Assembly (NCBI GenBank): GCA_016712525.1
Contig: JADJQX010000008.1
Coordinates: forward strand, 1,361,001-1,425,000
Direction of reading: 5' to 3'
DNA from: Myxococcales bacterium
GTDB lineage: Bacteria; Myxococcota_A; Polyangia; Polyangiales; Polyangiaceae
Length of the DNA: 64,000 bases
This document shows, piece by piece, positions 34,844-44,115 of this stretch; positions within the stretch are counted from its first letter, which is position 1, and the number at the start of each line of letters is the position of its first letter. The notes below the pieces were generated by a model, which worked only from the letters and a program-made list of their open reading frames with translations, did not search any database and was not told the origin of the DNA. Made by a program: the position numbers and the translations under genes.

Positions 34844-35770
34844 ATGACCGACACGAACGCCACGAGCCAACCGACGCGCATCCTCGTCGCCACCGACTTC
34901 TCGAGTGTGTCGGACGCCGCGTTGGTGTCGGCCTCGGGCATGGCGAAACACTACGGAGCGCGTCTCGGCGTGAGCCACGTCGCGCCCGGCGTGGGCGCCA
35001 TTCACCCGGCCTTCCCCTCGCTCGCCAAACGCGAGATCGTCGAGCTCGGCGAGATCGAGCGGCGCGCCACCGAGGCCGTCCTCTCGCACACGAAGCAGGT
35101 CATCGGCCTCGGCGAAAAAGACCTCGACGTGCTCGTCGCGGCCACCACCGGCCGCAACGAGGCCGAGACGATCTCGGAGCAAGCCAAAGACTACAAGGCC
35201 GACCTCGTGGTCGTCGGCAGCCACGGCCGCACCGGCCTCTCGCGCGCGTGGCTCGGGAGCGTGGCCGAGAAGGTCGTGCGCACCGCCCCGTGCGACGTGC
35301 TCGTCGCGCGCCCCGTGAAAGACAAGAGCGGCCCCGTGCTCGCCTCGGTCGACCTCGGAGAGTCGTCGGGAGCCGTGCTGCGAGCAGCCGCGCGTGAGGC
35401 CGCGCACCGCAAGGTCGACCTCATCGCCCTCTTCGCGCTCGACGCTCCGAACGACGTCTTGCCCTACGGCATGCTCGGCCCGTTCGGGATCTACGTGGCC
35501 CCGCCCGACCCGCAGGGCCACGACGAGCTCCGCGAGGCCGCCGAGAAGACCCTCCGCGCCGCCATGGAAGCCGCCGACGTGCGCGCCCAGGTGACCATCG
35601 TCGACGGCCGCGCCACCCAGGAGATCGTCACCCTCGCCGAGAACAAAGGCGCGTCGCTCATCGTCTGCGCGACGCACGGCCGCAAGGGCATCTCTCGCCT
35701 CGCCCTCGGCAGCGTGGCCGAGGCCGTCGTGCGGCACTCGCCGTGCTCGGTCCTGGTCGTCCGTAGCTGA
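34844..35770 (+). CDS. Tandem universal stress protein (two UspA domains)
   Basis: 308 residues from ATG at 34844; GGAG precedes it. Domain 1 (about 10-155) has RILVATDFSSVSDAAL and GSHGRTGLSRAWLGSV (G-x2-G-x9-GS). Domain 2 (about 160-308) has ATHGRKGISRLALGSVAEAV, where the first Gly of the pattern is Ala. The first domain is therefore the more likely ATP binder. UspA-type protein in the cytoplasm, paralogous to the divergent single-domain gene. No regulator is adjacent. Confidence 0.9.
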   Translation: MTDTNATSQPTRILVATDFSSVSDAALVSASGMAKHYGARLGVSHVAPGVGAIHPAFPSLAKREIVELGEIERRATEAVLSHTKQVIGLGEKDLDVLVAATTGRNEAETISEQAKDYKADLVVVGSHGRTGLSRAWLGSVAEKVVRTAPCDVLVARPVKDKSGPVLASVDLGESSGAVLRAAAREAAHRKVDLIALFALDAPNDVLPYGMLGPFGIYVAPPDPQGHDELREAAEKTLRAAMEAADVRAQVTIVDGRATQEIVTLAENKGASLIVCATHGRKGISRLALGSVAEAVVRHSPCSVLVVRS

Positions 35771-35900
35771 GCCAGAGGTCCCCCTCGAGGGGCCGCGCGC
35801 GTGGGCCGTCTCGTGTGGAGGCGGCCCTCCGCGCTTTGTGGCCGCAGCCAGAAAAGCCTGGTTTCCGTAGGACACGAGCGCTGCTAGACGTGACGCTCCG

Positions 35901-36167
35901 ATGGCAAGCCCGGAGAACGCGTCGTCCGCCGAGCCCAAGGCCCTCTCGCGGGTCGCGCTCGGCGTGCCCGTGCTCGTGGTCGACGTGCGCATGGACCCGG
36001 TCGACGCCGCGTGGCTCTCGGCCGTCGGCCTCACCACGGGGGTCACGCTCACGGTGCTCCGGCGGGCCCCGTTCGGGGGTCCGCTCCACGTGGCCACCTC
36101 CCTCGGGGGAGAGCTCGCCCTCGGTCCGCAGCTCTGCGACGGCATCTTCGTCGAGGCCACGTCGTGA
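35901..36167 (+). CDS. feoA: Ferrous iron transport protein A
   Basis: 88 residues. A short Ser/Glu-rich start precedes the SH3-like FeoA fold with AAWLSAVGLTTGVTLTVLRR and PFGGPLHVATSLGGELALG. FeoA binds the cytoplasmic side of FeoB and helps Fe2+ uptake. Its stop overlaps the feoB start (GTGA), so they are coupled. No FeoC is seen. No Fur box recognised upstream by eye. Confidence 0.9.
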   Translation: MASPENASSAEPKALSRVALGVPVLVVDVRMDPVDAAWLSAVGLTTGVTLTVLRRAPFGGPLHVATSLGGELALGPQLCDGIFVEATS

Positions 36168-38080
36168 GCGCCACGCCCGAGGCCAACTGCCACGGCAGCG
36201 AGAGCGCCCCTCGCGCCGACGTCGCGCCCGGCACGCGAGAGATCGCGCTCGTCGGCCGGCCCAACTCGGGCAAGAGCTCGCTCTACAACACCCTCACGGA
36301 GGGCCACGCGCACGTCGGGAATTTCCCCGGGATCACCGTCGACGTGATCGAGGCCGAGGCCACGCTGCCCGGTGGCCTGAAGGCCCTCGTCTTCGATCTC
36401 CCCGGCACGTACACCGTACGCGCCTCGGTCGACCCCGAGACCGACGAGGGCGTCGCGCGCACCTTCGTCGAGGGACGCCTCGAGCGCCCGGGCTTCGCGG
36501 TGGCCCAGGTCATCGACGGCACGCAGCTCGGGCTCGGCCTCCGGCTCACGCGCGAGATCGCCGAAGCGGGCTGGCCGCTCTACGTGCTCGTCACCCAGTC
36601 CGACGTGCTCGCGAGCGACGGGAAGCGCGTGGACGAAAAGCGCCTCGAGGACGAGCTCGGCGTGCCCGTGGCGCTCGTAAGCGCACGCGAAAAACCGAGC
36701 AAAGACAAGATCTTGTCGCTCTTCGCCACGCGCGAGCCGCGCCCCTGCCGGGCCGACTTCGATCCGGCGCGTTTGGCCGCCGAGGTCGAGTCACGCCTCG
36801 ACACGAAGGCCGACGAGGGCACGCAGGGCCCGTCGTTCACGCGCCGCCTCGACGCGACGTTGCTCCATCCCGTCGTGGGGCCGTTCGCGTTCGTGGGCAT
36901 CATGGCGGTGCTCTTCGCGGCCGTGTTCCTCGTCGCCGATCCTGCCACGAGCGCCATGGACGCGGTCATCGGGTTCTTGCGAGCGAAGCTCGTCGCGGCC
37001 CTGGGCGAAGGGCTGCTCTCGTCGTTCCTGTCGGACGGGCTCCTCGGCGGCGCGGGCACCGTGCTCGCGTTCATGCCGCAGATCGTGCTGCTGTCGATCG
37101 CGCTCGATCTGCTCGAGGCGAGCGGCTACCTCGCGCGCGGCGCGTTCATCGTCGACCGGGTGCTCCGGTTCCTCGGGCTCTCGGGGCGCTCGTTCTTGCC
37201 GCTCCTCATGGGCCACGCGTGCGCGGTGCCGGCCATCGCGTCGACGCGCATCGTGCGTGATCCGAAGGAGCGCCTGACCACGATCCTCGTCCTGCCGCTC
37301 ATGACGTGCTCGGCGAGGCTGCCGACGTACGCGCTGCTCCTGTCGACGTTCTTCGCCGGCAAGGGGGCGTTCTTCCGCGCGGCCACGTTCCTCGGGCTCT
37401 ACGCGCTCGGGGTCGGGCTCGGGCTCGTCGCCTCGCGTGTCCTTCGGCGAACGGCCACGAAGGGGCGCTCTCTCCCGCTCGTGCTCGAGATGCCGCGTTA
37501 TCGCATGCCCGAGGCGCGCGTCGTGCTCGGCAAGGCGAGCCGCACGGCCAAGCGCTTCGTGCGCGACGTGGGCACCACGATCGTGATCGCGACCACCATC
37601 CTCTGGGCGCTCCTGAAGGTGCCCGCGCCCGAGGCGCTGCGCTCGCCCGAGGCCACGACGGCCATCGAGCGCTCGGTGGGCGCCACGATCGGCCACGCGC
37701 TCGAGCCCGTCACGCGCCCCGCGGGCTTCGACTGGCGCATCGACGTGGGCCTCATCGGCTCGTTCGGCGCGCGCGAGCTCATGGTGGGCACGCTGGGCGT
37801 CATCTTCGGCCTCGAGGACGTGGACGACGACACGGCTCCCCTCTCCGAGAAGCTCCGCGACGCCAAGAAGCCCGACGGCACGCCGCTCTACGGCGTCCCC
37901 AACGCCCTCGCGCTCCTCGTCTTCTTCGTCGTGGCGTGCCAGTGCACGAGCACCGTCGCCGCCATTCGCCGCGAGACAAAGAGCCTCAAATGGCCCGCTT
38001 TCGTGCTCGTGTACACCTACGGCGCGGCCTACGTGCTCGCGGTGATCGTGTACCAGGTGGCGCGCGCCTTGGGCGCGTAG
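36164..38080 (+). CDS. feoB: Ferrous iron transporter B
   Basis: 638 residues from GTG at 36164. The G domain has G1 GRPNSGKSSLYN, the switch NFPGITVD and G3 DLPGTYTV. Where most FeoB have NxxD for G4 there is VTQSD, so Asn is replaced by Thr. The membrane part has two Gate motifs, including PLLMGHACAVPAIASTR and TCSARLPTYALLL, and ends after the last helix without the usual Cys-rich tail. At 638 residues it is shorter than the E. coli protein (773). It pumps Fe2+ into the cytoplasm. Coupled to feoA; the following gene is a separate histidine kinase. Confidence 0.93.
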   Translation: MSATPEANCHGSESAPRADVAPGTREIALVGRPNSGKSSLYNTLTEGHAHVGNFPGITVDVIEAEATLPGGLKALVFDLPGTYTVRASVDPETDEGVARTFVEGRLERPGFAVAQVIDGTQLGLGLRLTREIAEAGWPLYVLVTQSDVLASDGKRVDEKRLEDELGVPVALVSAREKPSKDKILSLFATREPRPCRADFDPARLAAEVESRLDTKADEGTQGPSFTRRLDATLLHPVVGPFAFVGIMAVLFAAVFLVADPATSAMDAVIGFLRAKLVAALGEGLLSSFLSDGLLGGAGTVLAFMPQIVLLSIALDLLEASGYLARGAFIVDRVLRFLGLSGRSFLPLLMGHACAVPAIASTRIVRDPKERLTTILVLPLMTCSARLPTYALLLSTFFAGKGAFFRAATFLGLYALGVGLGLVASRVLRRTATKGRSLPLVLEMPRYRMPEARVVLGKASRTAKRFVRDVGTTIVIATTILWALLKVPAPEALRSPEATTAIERSVGATIGHALEPVTRPAGFDWRIDVGLIGSFGARELMVGTLGVIFGLEDVDDDTAPLSEKLRDAKKPDGTPLYGVPNALALLVFFVVACQCTSTVAAIRRETKSLKWPAFVLVYTYGAAYVLAVIVYQVARALGA

Positions 38081-38195
38081 GGGCGAGCCGCGAGCGATCT
38101 CAAGATCGCCGAGCCTTCGCGGTTCGTCGCGCTTGCGATTTCGCTCGTGAAGTAGCGCTGCCGGGGCGTCGCCGTTTCCCGTACCATCCTGGGCT

Positions 38196-39722
38196 GTGCT
38201 CGGCTCGCGTGGCCCAGGGTTGCGGCTCCAGATCGTGCTCTCGCTCGCGGGGGTGCTCCTGCTCTCGTACGTGCCGCTCTTCTTCGCGATCGCGGGCGTG
38301 ACGCAGGCCACGTTGCTCGCGTCGCGCGAGCGGGCGGCGCGCTCTTTGGGGCGCACGGTGGCGGCGCACGTGGTCCACGCCGCCGATCTCTCGCACGGGA
38401 GCGATCTCGCGGACGTGGTCGCGGCCGACGTGGGCGATGGCGGCGCGCGGGCGGTCGCCGTGTTCGATCTCTCGGGCGCGCGTGTGGCCGCGGCGGGCGA
38501 GCCCGAAGAGCTCGGGCGCATCACGCCGCCCAGGCCGCCTTTTCTCGAGTCGGCGAGGGCCGCGCACGGTGCGAAGGGCCGCGTCTTCGAGGTGGTGCTG
38601 CCCGCCGATGCGCGCGTGGTCGTGGTGCGTGTGCCCACGGACGAAGAGTCGGTCAACGCCGGGCCGCTCGTGCGGGTCGTTGCACTTTACATGCTCGTGT
38701 TCGCGGCGTTCTTGCTCACGTTCGCGTACTTCGTGCTCACGCGCGTGCTCGTGAGGCCCATCGAGGAGCTCTCGGGCGCGGCCGACAAGGTGGCGCGGGG
38801 CGCGCGCGAGCTCGAGGTGCCGAAGCGAGGCGCGCGCGAGATCGTCGAGCTCGGGCAGTCGGTCGACGCGATGACCACGCGCCTCCTCGAGGACGAGCGC
38901 ACCCTCCGCGCCAAGGTCGACGAGCTCGTGCGCACGACGAAGCACCTCACCGAGGCGCGTGAGCAGCTCGCCCGGAGCGAACGGCTCGCCAGCGTGGGTC
39001 GGCTCTCGGCCGGGCTCGCGCACGAGATCGGAAACCCCCTCGCCGCCGTGCTCGCCATGCTCGACCTCGTCGACGACCCCGACGTGCCCGAGGACGAGCG
39101 CCGCGATTTCGTCCGGAGGATGAAGAAGGAGACCGAGCGCATCCACGGCATCTTGCGAGATTTGCTCGACTTTTCGCGCCCCGAAGCCCCCCTCTCGGAG
39201 GACGGCCCCAAGGCCTCCGACGTGCGCTCCGTGCTCGGGGACGTGACGGCGCTCGGCGCGCCGCAGAAGGAGTTCCGCGACGTCTCGCTCGAGACCGACG
39301 TGCCCGACGAGCTCCCCTTCGTGGCGATGCCCGGCCCCCGCCTCACGCAGGTGCTCTTGAACCTGGTGCTCAACGCGGGCCAGGCCATGAGCACGAAGGC
39401 CGGCGGAGCGCGGCGCGTCGTCGTGCGCGCGAGGGCCTCCGAGGGCAACGTGCGCATCGACGTGGAGGACACGGGCCCCGGCGTGCCCGAGGGCATGCGC
39501 GACACTGTGTTCGAGCCCTTCGTCACCACGAAAGACGTGGGCGAGGGCACGGGGCTCGGGCTCGCCGTGTGCCGCGGGCTCGTCGAGTCGGCCGGCGGGA
39601 CCATCTCGCTCGACACGAGCTACACGGCCGGCGCGAGGTTCACCGTGACGCTCCCCGAGGGCAAACCCGAGGACGCGCTCTCGGGCCGCGAGAGCCGCGC
39701 GATCAAGCTACGAAGCTCGTGA
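38196..39722 (+). CDS. Membrane sensor histidine kinase (orphan)
   Basis: 508 residues from GTG at 38196. Two N-terminal helices flank a sensor loop (about 45-165), followed by a HAMP region (RPIEELSGAADKVARG), a coiled coil (LTEAREQLARSERLA) and the H box AHEIGNPLAAVLAMLD. The ATPase has NLVLNAGQAM, DTGPGVPEG, FEPFVTTK and GTGLGLAVCRG. It is a class-I type kinase that autophosphorylates in the inner membrane and signals to a response regulator. No response regulator lies next to it, so its partner is elsewhere. The tail overlaps the convergent deacetylase gene by 20 bp. Confidence 0.93.
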   Translation: MLGSRGPGLRLQIVLSLAGVLLLSYVPLFFAIAGVTQATLLASRERAARSLGRTVAAHVVHAADLSHGSDLADVVAADVGDGGARAVAVFDLSGARVAAAGEPEELGRITPPRPPFLESARAAHGAKGRVFEVVLPADARVVVVRVPTDEESVNAGPLVRVVALYMLVFAAFLLTFAYFVLTRVLVRPIEELSGAADKVARGARELEVPKRGAREIVELGQSVDAMTTRLLEDERTLRAKVDELVRTTKHLTEAREQLARSERLASVGRLSAGLAHEIGNPLAAVLAMLDLVDDPDVPEDERRDFVRRMKKETERIHGILRDLLDFSRPEAPLSEDGPKASDVRSVLGDVTALGAPQKEFRDVSLETDVPDELPFVAMPGPRLTQVLLNLVLNAGQAMSTKAGGARRVVVRARASEGNVRIDVEDTGPGVPEGMRDTVFEPFVTTKDVGEGTGLGLAVCRGLVESAGGTISLDTSYTAGARFTVTLPEGKPEDALSGRESRAIKLRSS

Positions 39723-40485
39723 GCGGCACCACCGGGATGCGCTCGGCGTGGAGCTTGTCGAGGAGCTCCGGGAGCGCGGCGACACCCGCGGGCTCGTGCG
39801 AGCCGACCTCTGGCGCGTCGTGAAGGAGCAAGATCGCGCCGTCTTTCGCGGCGGGCACGAGGCGGGCGAGCACGTCTTCTTTCGTGGTGCCGGCGAGGCC
39901 GTCCCGTGCGCCTGCCGACCAGCCGATGACGTCGAGCTCGAGCTCGTCGACGACCCTCGCGATGATGGGGTTCGTGTGCCCGATGGGCGGCCGAAAGAGC
40001 GTGGGGCGCTCGCCCAAGATCTCCTCGAGCACACCGAGCGCGCGCGTCAGATCGGCGCGCACGTACGCGGGCGATTTCAGGGAAAAGAGCCTATGGTGCG
40101 CGTACGAGTGCATGCCGACCGTGTGCCCGCGCCGCACGATCTCCCGCACGAGCTCGGGGTGCGCCTCGGCCTTCTTGCCGATGACGAAGAAGGTGGCCTT
40201 GGCGTCGTGCGCGTCGAGCGCGTCGAGCACCTTGGGCGTGGTCACGGGGTCGGGGCCGTCGTCGAAGGTGAGCGCCACGCCGCGCGCGCCTCGCGGGAGC
40301 CGCACGAGGGCGTCGGTGTACATGCGGAGACCGAGGAAGAACACGCCGACGAGCGAGAGCGCCACGTACACCGACGTGATGCCGAGCACGACCTCGAGCG
40401 GCAACGGGCCGCGGAGCACGCTCCACGCGGGCACCACGAGCACGGCCGCCGTCGAGGCGAGGTAGAGGGCACGCGCGGGAGACAC
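39703..40485 (-). CDS. Polysaccharide deacetylase (NodB domain), membrane-anchored
   Basis: 260 residues from GTG at 40485; the larger in-frame frame is shadow. Two N-terminal helices (about 5-60) anchor it. The NodB domain has ALTFDDGPDPVTTPKVL (catalytic Asp pair), GMHSYAHHRLF (zinc-binding His-x-x-x-His pattern), LFRPPIGHTN and ILLLHDAPE. It removes acetyl or N-acetyl groups from cell-wall or surface polysaccharides, acting outside the membrane. It follows the membrane protein gene at 40526 by 40 bp and is probably cotranscribed with it. Convergent overlap with the kinase gene. Confidence 0.9.
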   Translation of the reverse strand: MSPARALYLASTAAVLVVPAWSVLRGPLPLEVVLGITSVYVALSLVGVFFLGLRMYTDALVRLPRGARGVALTFDDGPDPVTTPKVLDALDAHDAKATFFVIGKKAEAHPELVREIVRRGHTVGMHSYAHHRLFSLKSPAYVRADLTRALGVLEEILGERPTLFRPPIGHTNPIIARVVDELELDVIGWSAGARDGLAGTTKEDVLARLVPAAKDGAILLLHDAPEVGSHEPAGVAALPELLDKLHAERIPVVPLTSFVA

Positions 40486-40525
40486 GCTCGAGGAACCTAC
40501 GGAAGCGCTGGAGACATCCCGAGAA

Positions 40526-41050
40526 TCAGCCGCGGCGCTTCTTCGCGGGCTCTTCTTCGTCGAGCTCCTCGTCGGCGAGCTCTTCGCTCTCGGCCTTTTT
40601 GTCGGCCACGCGCACCTTCGCGCCCTTGTCTTTGCCCTCTTCTTTTTCGCTCTCGCCGGTGTTGTCGAGCTCGAAGAAGCCGCCGAGCACGCCGGCGATG
40701 AGCGGGAGGTACGCGGCCGGGAGGGCGCCGAGCTCACCCGCGCCGGCCTTGAGGGCGGTCAGGTCGAGGGGGACGTGCACCCACGAGCGAAGAGCGAAGA
40801 GCGCGCCGAGCGAGAGGAGCATGCCGAAGAAGGCCTTGAGGCCGGCTTCGATGCGGCCCTCGGCGGACCACACGGGCTTGCCCGTGACGAGCCCGGTGAC
40901 GAGGCCCGTCGCGCCCGCGGCCAGGTACGCGACGAACGCCGTCGCCCCGGTGGTGACCGAGAGGCCGAGCCCCTGCACCAAGATGGCCGCGACCACGGCC
41001 CCGAGGATCATGCCGAGGACGAGACCGACGAAGAGTCGCTTGAGGAACAT
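40526..41050 (-). CDS. Membrane protein of unknown function
   Basis: 174 residues from ATG at 41050. Four hydrophobic segments (about 5-27, 35-60, 73-95, 108-125) are followed by an acidic and lysine-rich tail (EELADEELDEEEPAKKRRG). No family recognised. It lies 40 bp upstream of the deacetylase gene in the same orientation, so it may assist that enzyme; this is inference from position only. Confidence 0.75.
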   Translation of the reverse strand: MFLKRLFVGLVLGMILGAVVAAILVQGLGLSVTTGATAFVAYLAAGATGLVTGLVTGKPVWSAEGRIEAGLKAFFGMLLSLGALFALRSWVHVPLDLTALKAGAGELGALPAAYLPLIAGVLGGFFELDNTGESEKEEGKDKGAKVRVADKKAESEELADEELDEEEPAKKRRG

Positions 41051-41176
41051 GGGCGATGGGCTCGTGGGGGAAGGCCTTGCGGCCACCCGGGAGCATAGCG
41101 AAACCGGAGAAAAGGTCTCTCCCTTCGCGCGAGGCCCGGCAAATCGGCCGCGCGGGCCCCGGTCTCGAGCGGCGTG

Positions 41177-43351
41177 TCAGCTCCCGGCTTCGCGCGTGAG
41201 CCGGTGCGCGAGGCCCGTGCGGCGATCGTCGCGGTGGCGCTCGGGCGACAGCGCGAGGGCGAGGGCGCGAGGCTCGCACACGAGCACGACGAGCTTTCGC
41301 CCGCGCGTGACGGCCGTGTAGACGAGGTTCTTCGCCAGCATCACGAAGTGCGACGACGAGAGCGGCACCACCACCGCCGGGTACTCGCTGCCCTGCGACT
41401 TGTGTATGGTGCATGCATACGCCAACACGAGATCGTCGAGGGCGGCCGATTCGTAGGTGACCTCACGATCGCCGAACGACACGACGAGCCCCGCGTCGTC
41501 GTCGAGGAGGCGCGCGACGAGCCCCACGTCGCCGTTGTAGACCTGGGCGTCGTAGTTGTTCTTGACCTGCATCACCTTGTCGCCGACGCGGTAGGTGCGC
41601 GAGCGGCGGACGAGGCCGCCTTGGCCGGGGTTCAAGAGGCGCTGGAGCTCGGTGTTCAGGGCGAGGGCGCCGAGCGGGCCCTTGTTCATGGGCGTGAGCA
41701 CCTGCACGTCCCGCACCGGATCGAGGCCGAATTTCCTGGGGATGCGCTCGGTGACGAGCTTCTCGACGATGCGCGCCGTGCTCGCGGCGTCCTTCGAGGG
41801 GACGACGAAGAAGTCGCTCTCTTCGCCGGCCGCGAGCTCCTCGGGGGCCTCGCCGCGGTTGATGGCGTGGGCGGCGAGCACGATGCGGCTCGTGCGCGCC
41901 TGGCGGAACACGGTGGTGAGGCGCGCGACGGGCACGACGCCGGAGCGGATCACGTCGAAGAGCACGTTGCCGGGGCCCACGCTCGGGAGCTGATCGACGT
42001 CGCCCACGAGCACGAGGCGCTTGCCGTCGGGGATGGCGCGGAGGAGCGCGTCGGCGAGGCGCACGTCGACCATGCTGGTCTCGTCGACGACGAAGGCGTC
42101 ACCGTCGAGGGGGAAGGTCTCGTTGCGCTTGAAGGTGAGCGTCTTCGGATCGACCTCGAGCAGCCTGTGCAGCGTGACGGCCTCGGAGCCGGACGACTCG
42201 CTCATGCGCTTGGCCGCGCGCCCCGTCGGGGCCGAGAGCCGCACGATCAGGCGACCTCTGCGAAAGAGGGCCAAAATGGTCGAGAGCAGCGTGGTCTTGC
42301 CGACGCCGGGGCCACCGGTCACGACGAGCACGGGGGACCTTCGCACGGCCTCGAGGGCGAGGCGCTGCTCGTCCGAGAGGGCCACGCCCGAGGCGCCGAC
42401 GATGGCGGCGAGGTCGTCGTCGGACACGTCGAGCCTGCGATCGGGCTCGCTCTTCGCGAGGGCCACGAAGCGCTTCGCGAGGCGCGCCTCGGCCTCGAGC
42501 ACGTCGGCCAGGTAGACGTTCCGCGAGCCGGGCGTTTCGCCCACGTCGACGTACGCGTGGCCGCCCAAGACGAGCGCGTGGAGGCCGCGCGCGAGATCTT
42601 CCGTGGGCACGTCGTCTTGGAGGAGCGCGCGCGTGGCGACGAAGAGGTCGGCCTCGGGGGTGAAGGTGTGCCCCTTCTCGGTCTCTTCGCGCGCGGCCTG
42701 GAGGAGCGCGGCTTGGTGGCGGAGCGGCGAGTCGCGCGCCACACCGACCGACTCGGCGATGCGATCGGCGGTGCGGAAGCCGATGCCGGCGACCTCGAGC
42801 GCGAGGCGGTAGGGCTCGTCGGCCACGATCTGCGCGGCGCGCGGCCCGTAGCGTTTCACGATGCGCGCGGCGAGCCCGGGGAGCACGCCGTTCGCCTGGA
42901 GGAAGACCATGACGTCGTGCAGGGCGCGGTTCTCGCGCCACGCCTCGACGATGCCCACGATGCGCTTCTTTCCGAGCCCCGGCACCTCGGAGAGGCGCTC
43001 GGGGGCTTCGTCGAGCACGCGCAGGGTGTCTCTCCCGAAGACCTCGACGATGCGCTTCGCGTACGTCGGCCCGATGCCCGGCATGACGCCCGAGCCCAGG
43101 TATTTCTCGAGGCCTGCGGCGGTCTTCGGCTCGAGCACGGACAGGCCCGACACGCGGAGCTGCGCCCCGTGCTGCGGATCGGTCTCCCACGTCCCCGTGG
43201 CCCGCACGGTCGCGCCCGTGTACACGCGCGGGAACACGCCCACGAGGGTGACCGCCTCGTCGCGATCCCGCAGCGCGACGCGCACGACACGGAACCCTGT
43301 CGTGTCGCTCTCGTACGTCGTGCGCAGGACCTCGCCTTCGAGGGTCACCAT
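41177..43351 (-). CDS. recD2: RecD2-type ATP-dependent DNA helicase
   Basis: 724 residues from ATG at 43351 (MVTLEGEV); a GTG 27 bases earlier is possible. N-terminal OB domain, then helix-hairpin-helix motifs (GVMPGIGPTYAKRIVEV, SEVPGLGKKRIVGIV). Helicase motif I is TGGPGVGKTTLLST, motif II VVDETSMVDVRLA, motif III LVGDVDQLPSVGPGN, and the C-terminal motif YACTIHKSQGSEYPAVVVP. It is a 5'-3' SF1B helicase acting without RecBC in repair. Part of its sequence is duplicated, decayed, at 44116-44204. The toxin-antitoxin pair lies just upstream on the same strand. Confidence 0.95.
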   Translation of the reverse strand: MVTLEGEVLRTTYESDTTGFRVVRVALRDRDEAVTLVGVFPRVYTGATVRATGTWETDPQHGAQLRVSGLSVLEPKTAAGLEKYLGSGVMPGIGPTYAKRIVEVFGRDTLRVLDEAPERLSEVPGLGKKRIVGIVEAWRENRALHDVMVFLQANGVLPGLAARIVKRYGPRAAQIVADEPYRLALEVAGIGFRTADRIAESVGVARDSPLRHQAALLQAAREETEKGHTFTPEADLFVATRALLQDDVPTEDLARGLHALVLGGHAYVDVGETPGSRNVYLADVLEAEARLAKRFVALAKSEPDRRLDVSDDDLAAIVGASGVALSDEQRLALEAVRRSPVLVVTGGPGVGKTTLLSTILALFRRGRLIVRLSAPTGRAAKRMSESSGSEAVTLHRLLEVDPKTLTFKRNETFPLDGDAFVVDETSMVDVRLADALLRAIPDGKRLVLVGDVDQLPSVGPGNVLFDVIRSGVVPVARLTTVFRQARTSRIVLAAHAINRGEAPEELAAGEESDFFVVPSKDAASTARIVEKLVTERIPRKFGLDPVRDVQVLTPMNKGPLGALALNTELQRLLNPGQGGLVRRSRTYRVGDKVMQVKNNYDAQVYNGDVGLVARLLDDDAGLVVSFGDREVTYESAALDDLVLAYACTIHKSQGSEYPAVVVPLSSSHFVMLAKNLVYTAVTRGRKLVVLVCEPRALALALSPERHRDDRRTGLAHRLTREAGS

Positions 43352-43403
43352 CGGGGGGGAGAGTAGAGGCACCCGCACGATTCCGAAACGGGGGACGCGC
43401 CGC

Positions 43404-43703
43404 TCAGCCTCGATCGAGATCGAGCGGCTTCAGCCGTCGGTGGCCCTCGAACACCGTGAGGACGACGACGCCGCCGTCGACGATGCGGTAAATGATGCGG
43501 TACGTGCGAAGAAAGACCTCGCGTACGTCATCACGCGCGAGCTCGGGGACGACGCGGCCCATCCGCGGCGACTTCGAGGCCTTCGTTGCGCGTTGCCTGA
43601 GCTTCTCGACCCACTTTCGGGCGGCAACGGGGTTCTCCACCGCGATGTACTCGCCAATCGCCAAGAGGTCGTTGGCGGCTCGCTCGGTCCAGCGGAGCAT
43701 CAC
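43404..43703 (-). CDS. ParE/RelE family toxin
   Basis: 99 residues from GTG at 43703 (or ATG at 43700). The family pattern is clear: RWTERAANDLLAIGEYIAVE at the start, a basic helix (WVEKLRQRATKASKSP), and REVFLRTYRIIYRIVDGGVV then VLTVFEGHRR at the end. ParE-type toxins attack gyrase, RelE-type toxins cleave mRNA; this one is closer to ParE by the YRI(I/V)YR signature. The antitoxin gene overlaps its start by four bases. Nothing in the sequence points to inactivation. Confidence 0.9.
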   Translation of the reverse strand: MMLRWTERAANDLLAIGEYIAVENPVAARKWVEKLRQRATKASKSPRMGRVVPELARDDVREVFLRTYRIIYRIVDGGVVVLTVFEGHRRLKPLDLDRG

Positions 43704-44029
43704 CTCTTCTTCGTGGTGTCGTTCATCGTGCCGAGCCGAGCGTCGAGGCGGCGACCGACGTCTTCGTCGGTGAGCACTCGACCGGCGTCGAGGTCTGCGA
43801 GCCCTTCGTGGATGGCCGCAACGAGACGCGCCTCGGTCGTGAGCCGGTCGAACTCCTCGGGGGAGCGCATCACCGCCGCCGCCTTGCCGTTCTGAGTCAC
43901 GACGAGCGGACGCTGCCTGCTCCTGAGCCCGCGGATCTTCTCGGAGAGGTGGGCCTTCAGCTCGCCGATCGGAACGATGTCCTCCGCGACCTGAAGAACC
44001 GGCAGGAGACGACCAGCTGACCTGCTCAT
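43700..44029 (-). CDS. Phd/YefM family antitoxin
   Basis: 109 residues. The N-terminal DNA-binding half begins after a short lead with EDIVPIGELKAHLSEKIRGL and RPLVVTQNGKAAAVM, typical of Phd/YefM. The C-terminal half (about 65-109) with RLVAAIHEGLADLDAGRV is the toxin-binding tail. It neutralises the downstream ParE-like toxin and autorepresses the operon. The stop codon overlaps the toxin start. The upstream flank holds a decayed recD2 piece, suggesting the pair arrived in or next to recD2. Confidence 0.88.
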   Translation of the reverse strand: MSRSAGRLLPVLQVAEDIVPIGELKAHLSEKIRGLRSRQRPLVVTQNGKAAAVMRSPEEFDRLTTEARLVAAIHEGLADLDAGRVLTDEDVGRRLDARLGTMNDTTKKR

Positions 44030-44115
44030 GGGTCAGAATTTAGACCTCTATGCCGGCCGGGGCAAGCGTACGTCCTCCGCCCGGGCCCCCCGAAGAACAC
44101 ATGCCTCGGCGATTC

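Noticed and set aside
41174..43366. Plus-strand ORF of 730 codons opposite recD2
   Set aside because: Antisense shadow; only the minus strand has helicase motifs.
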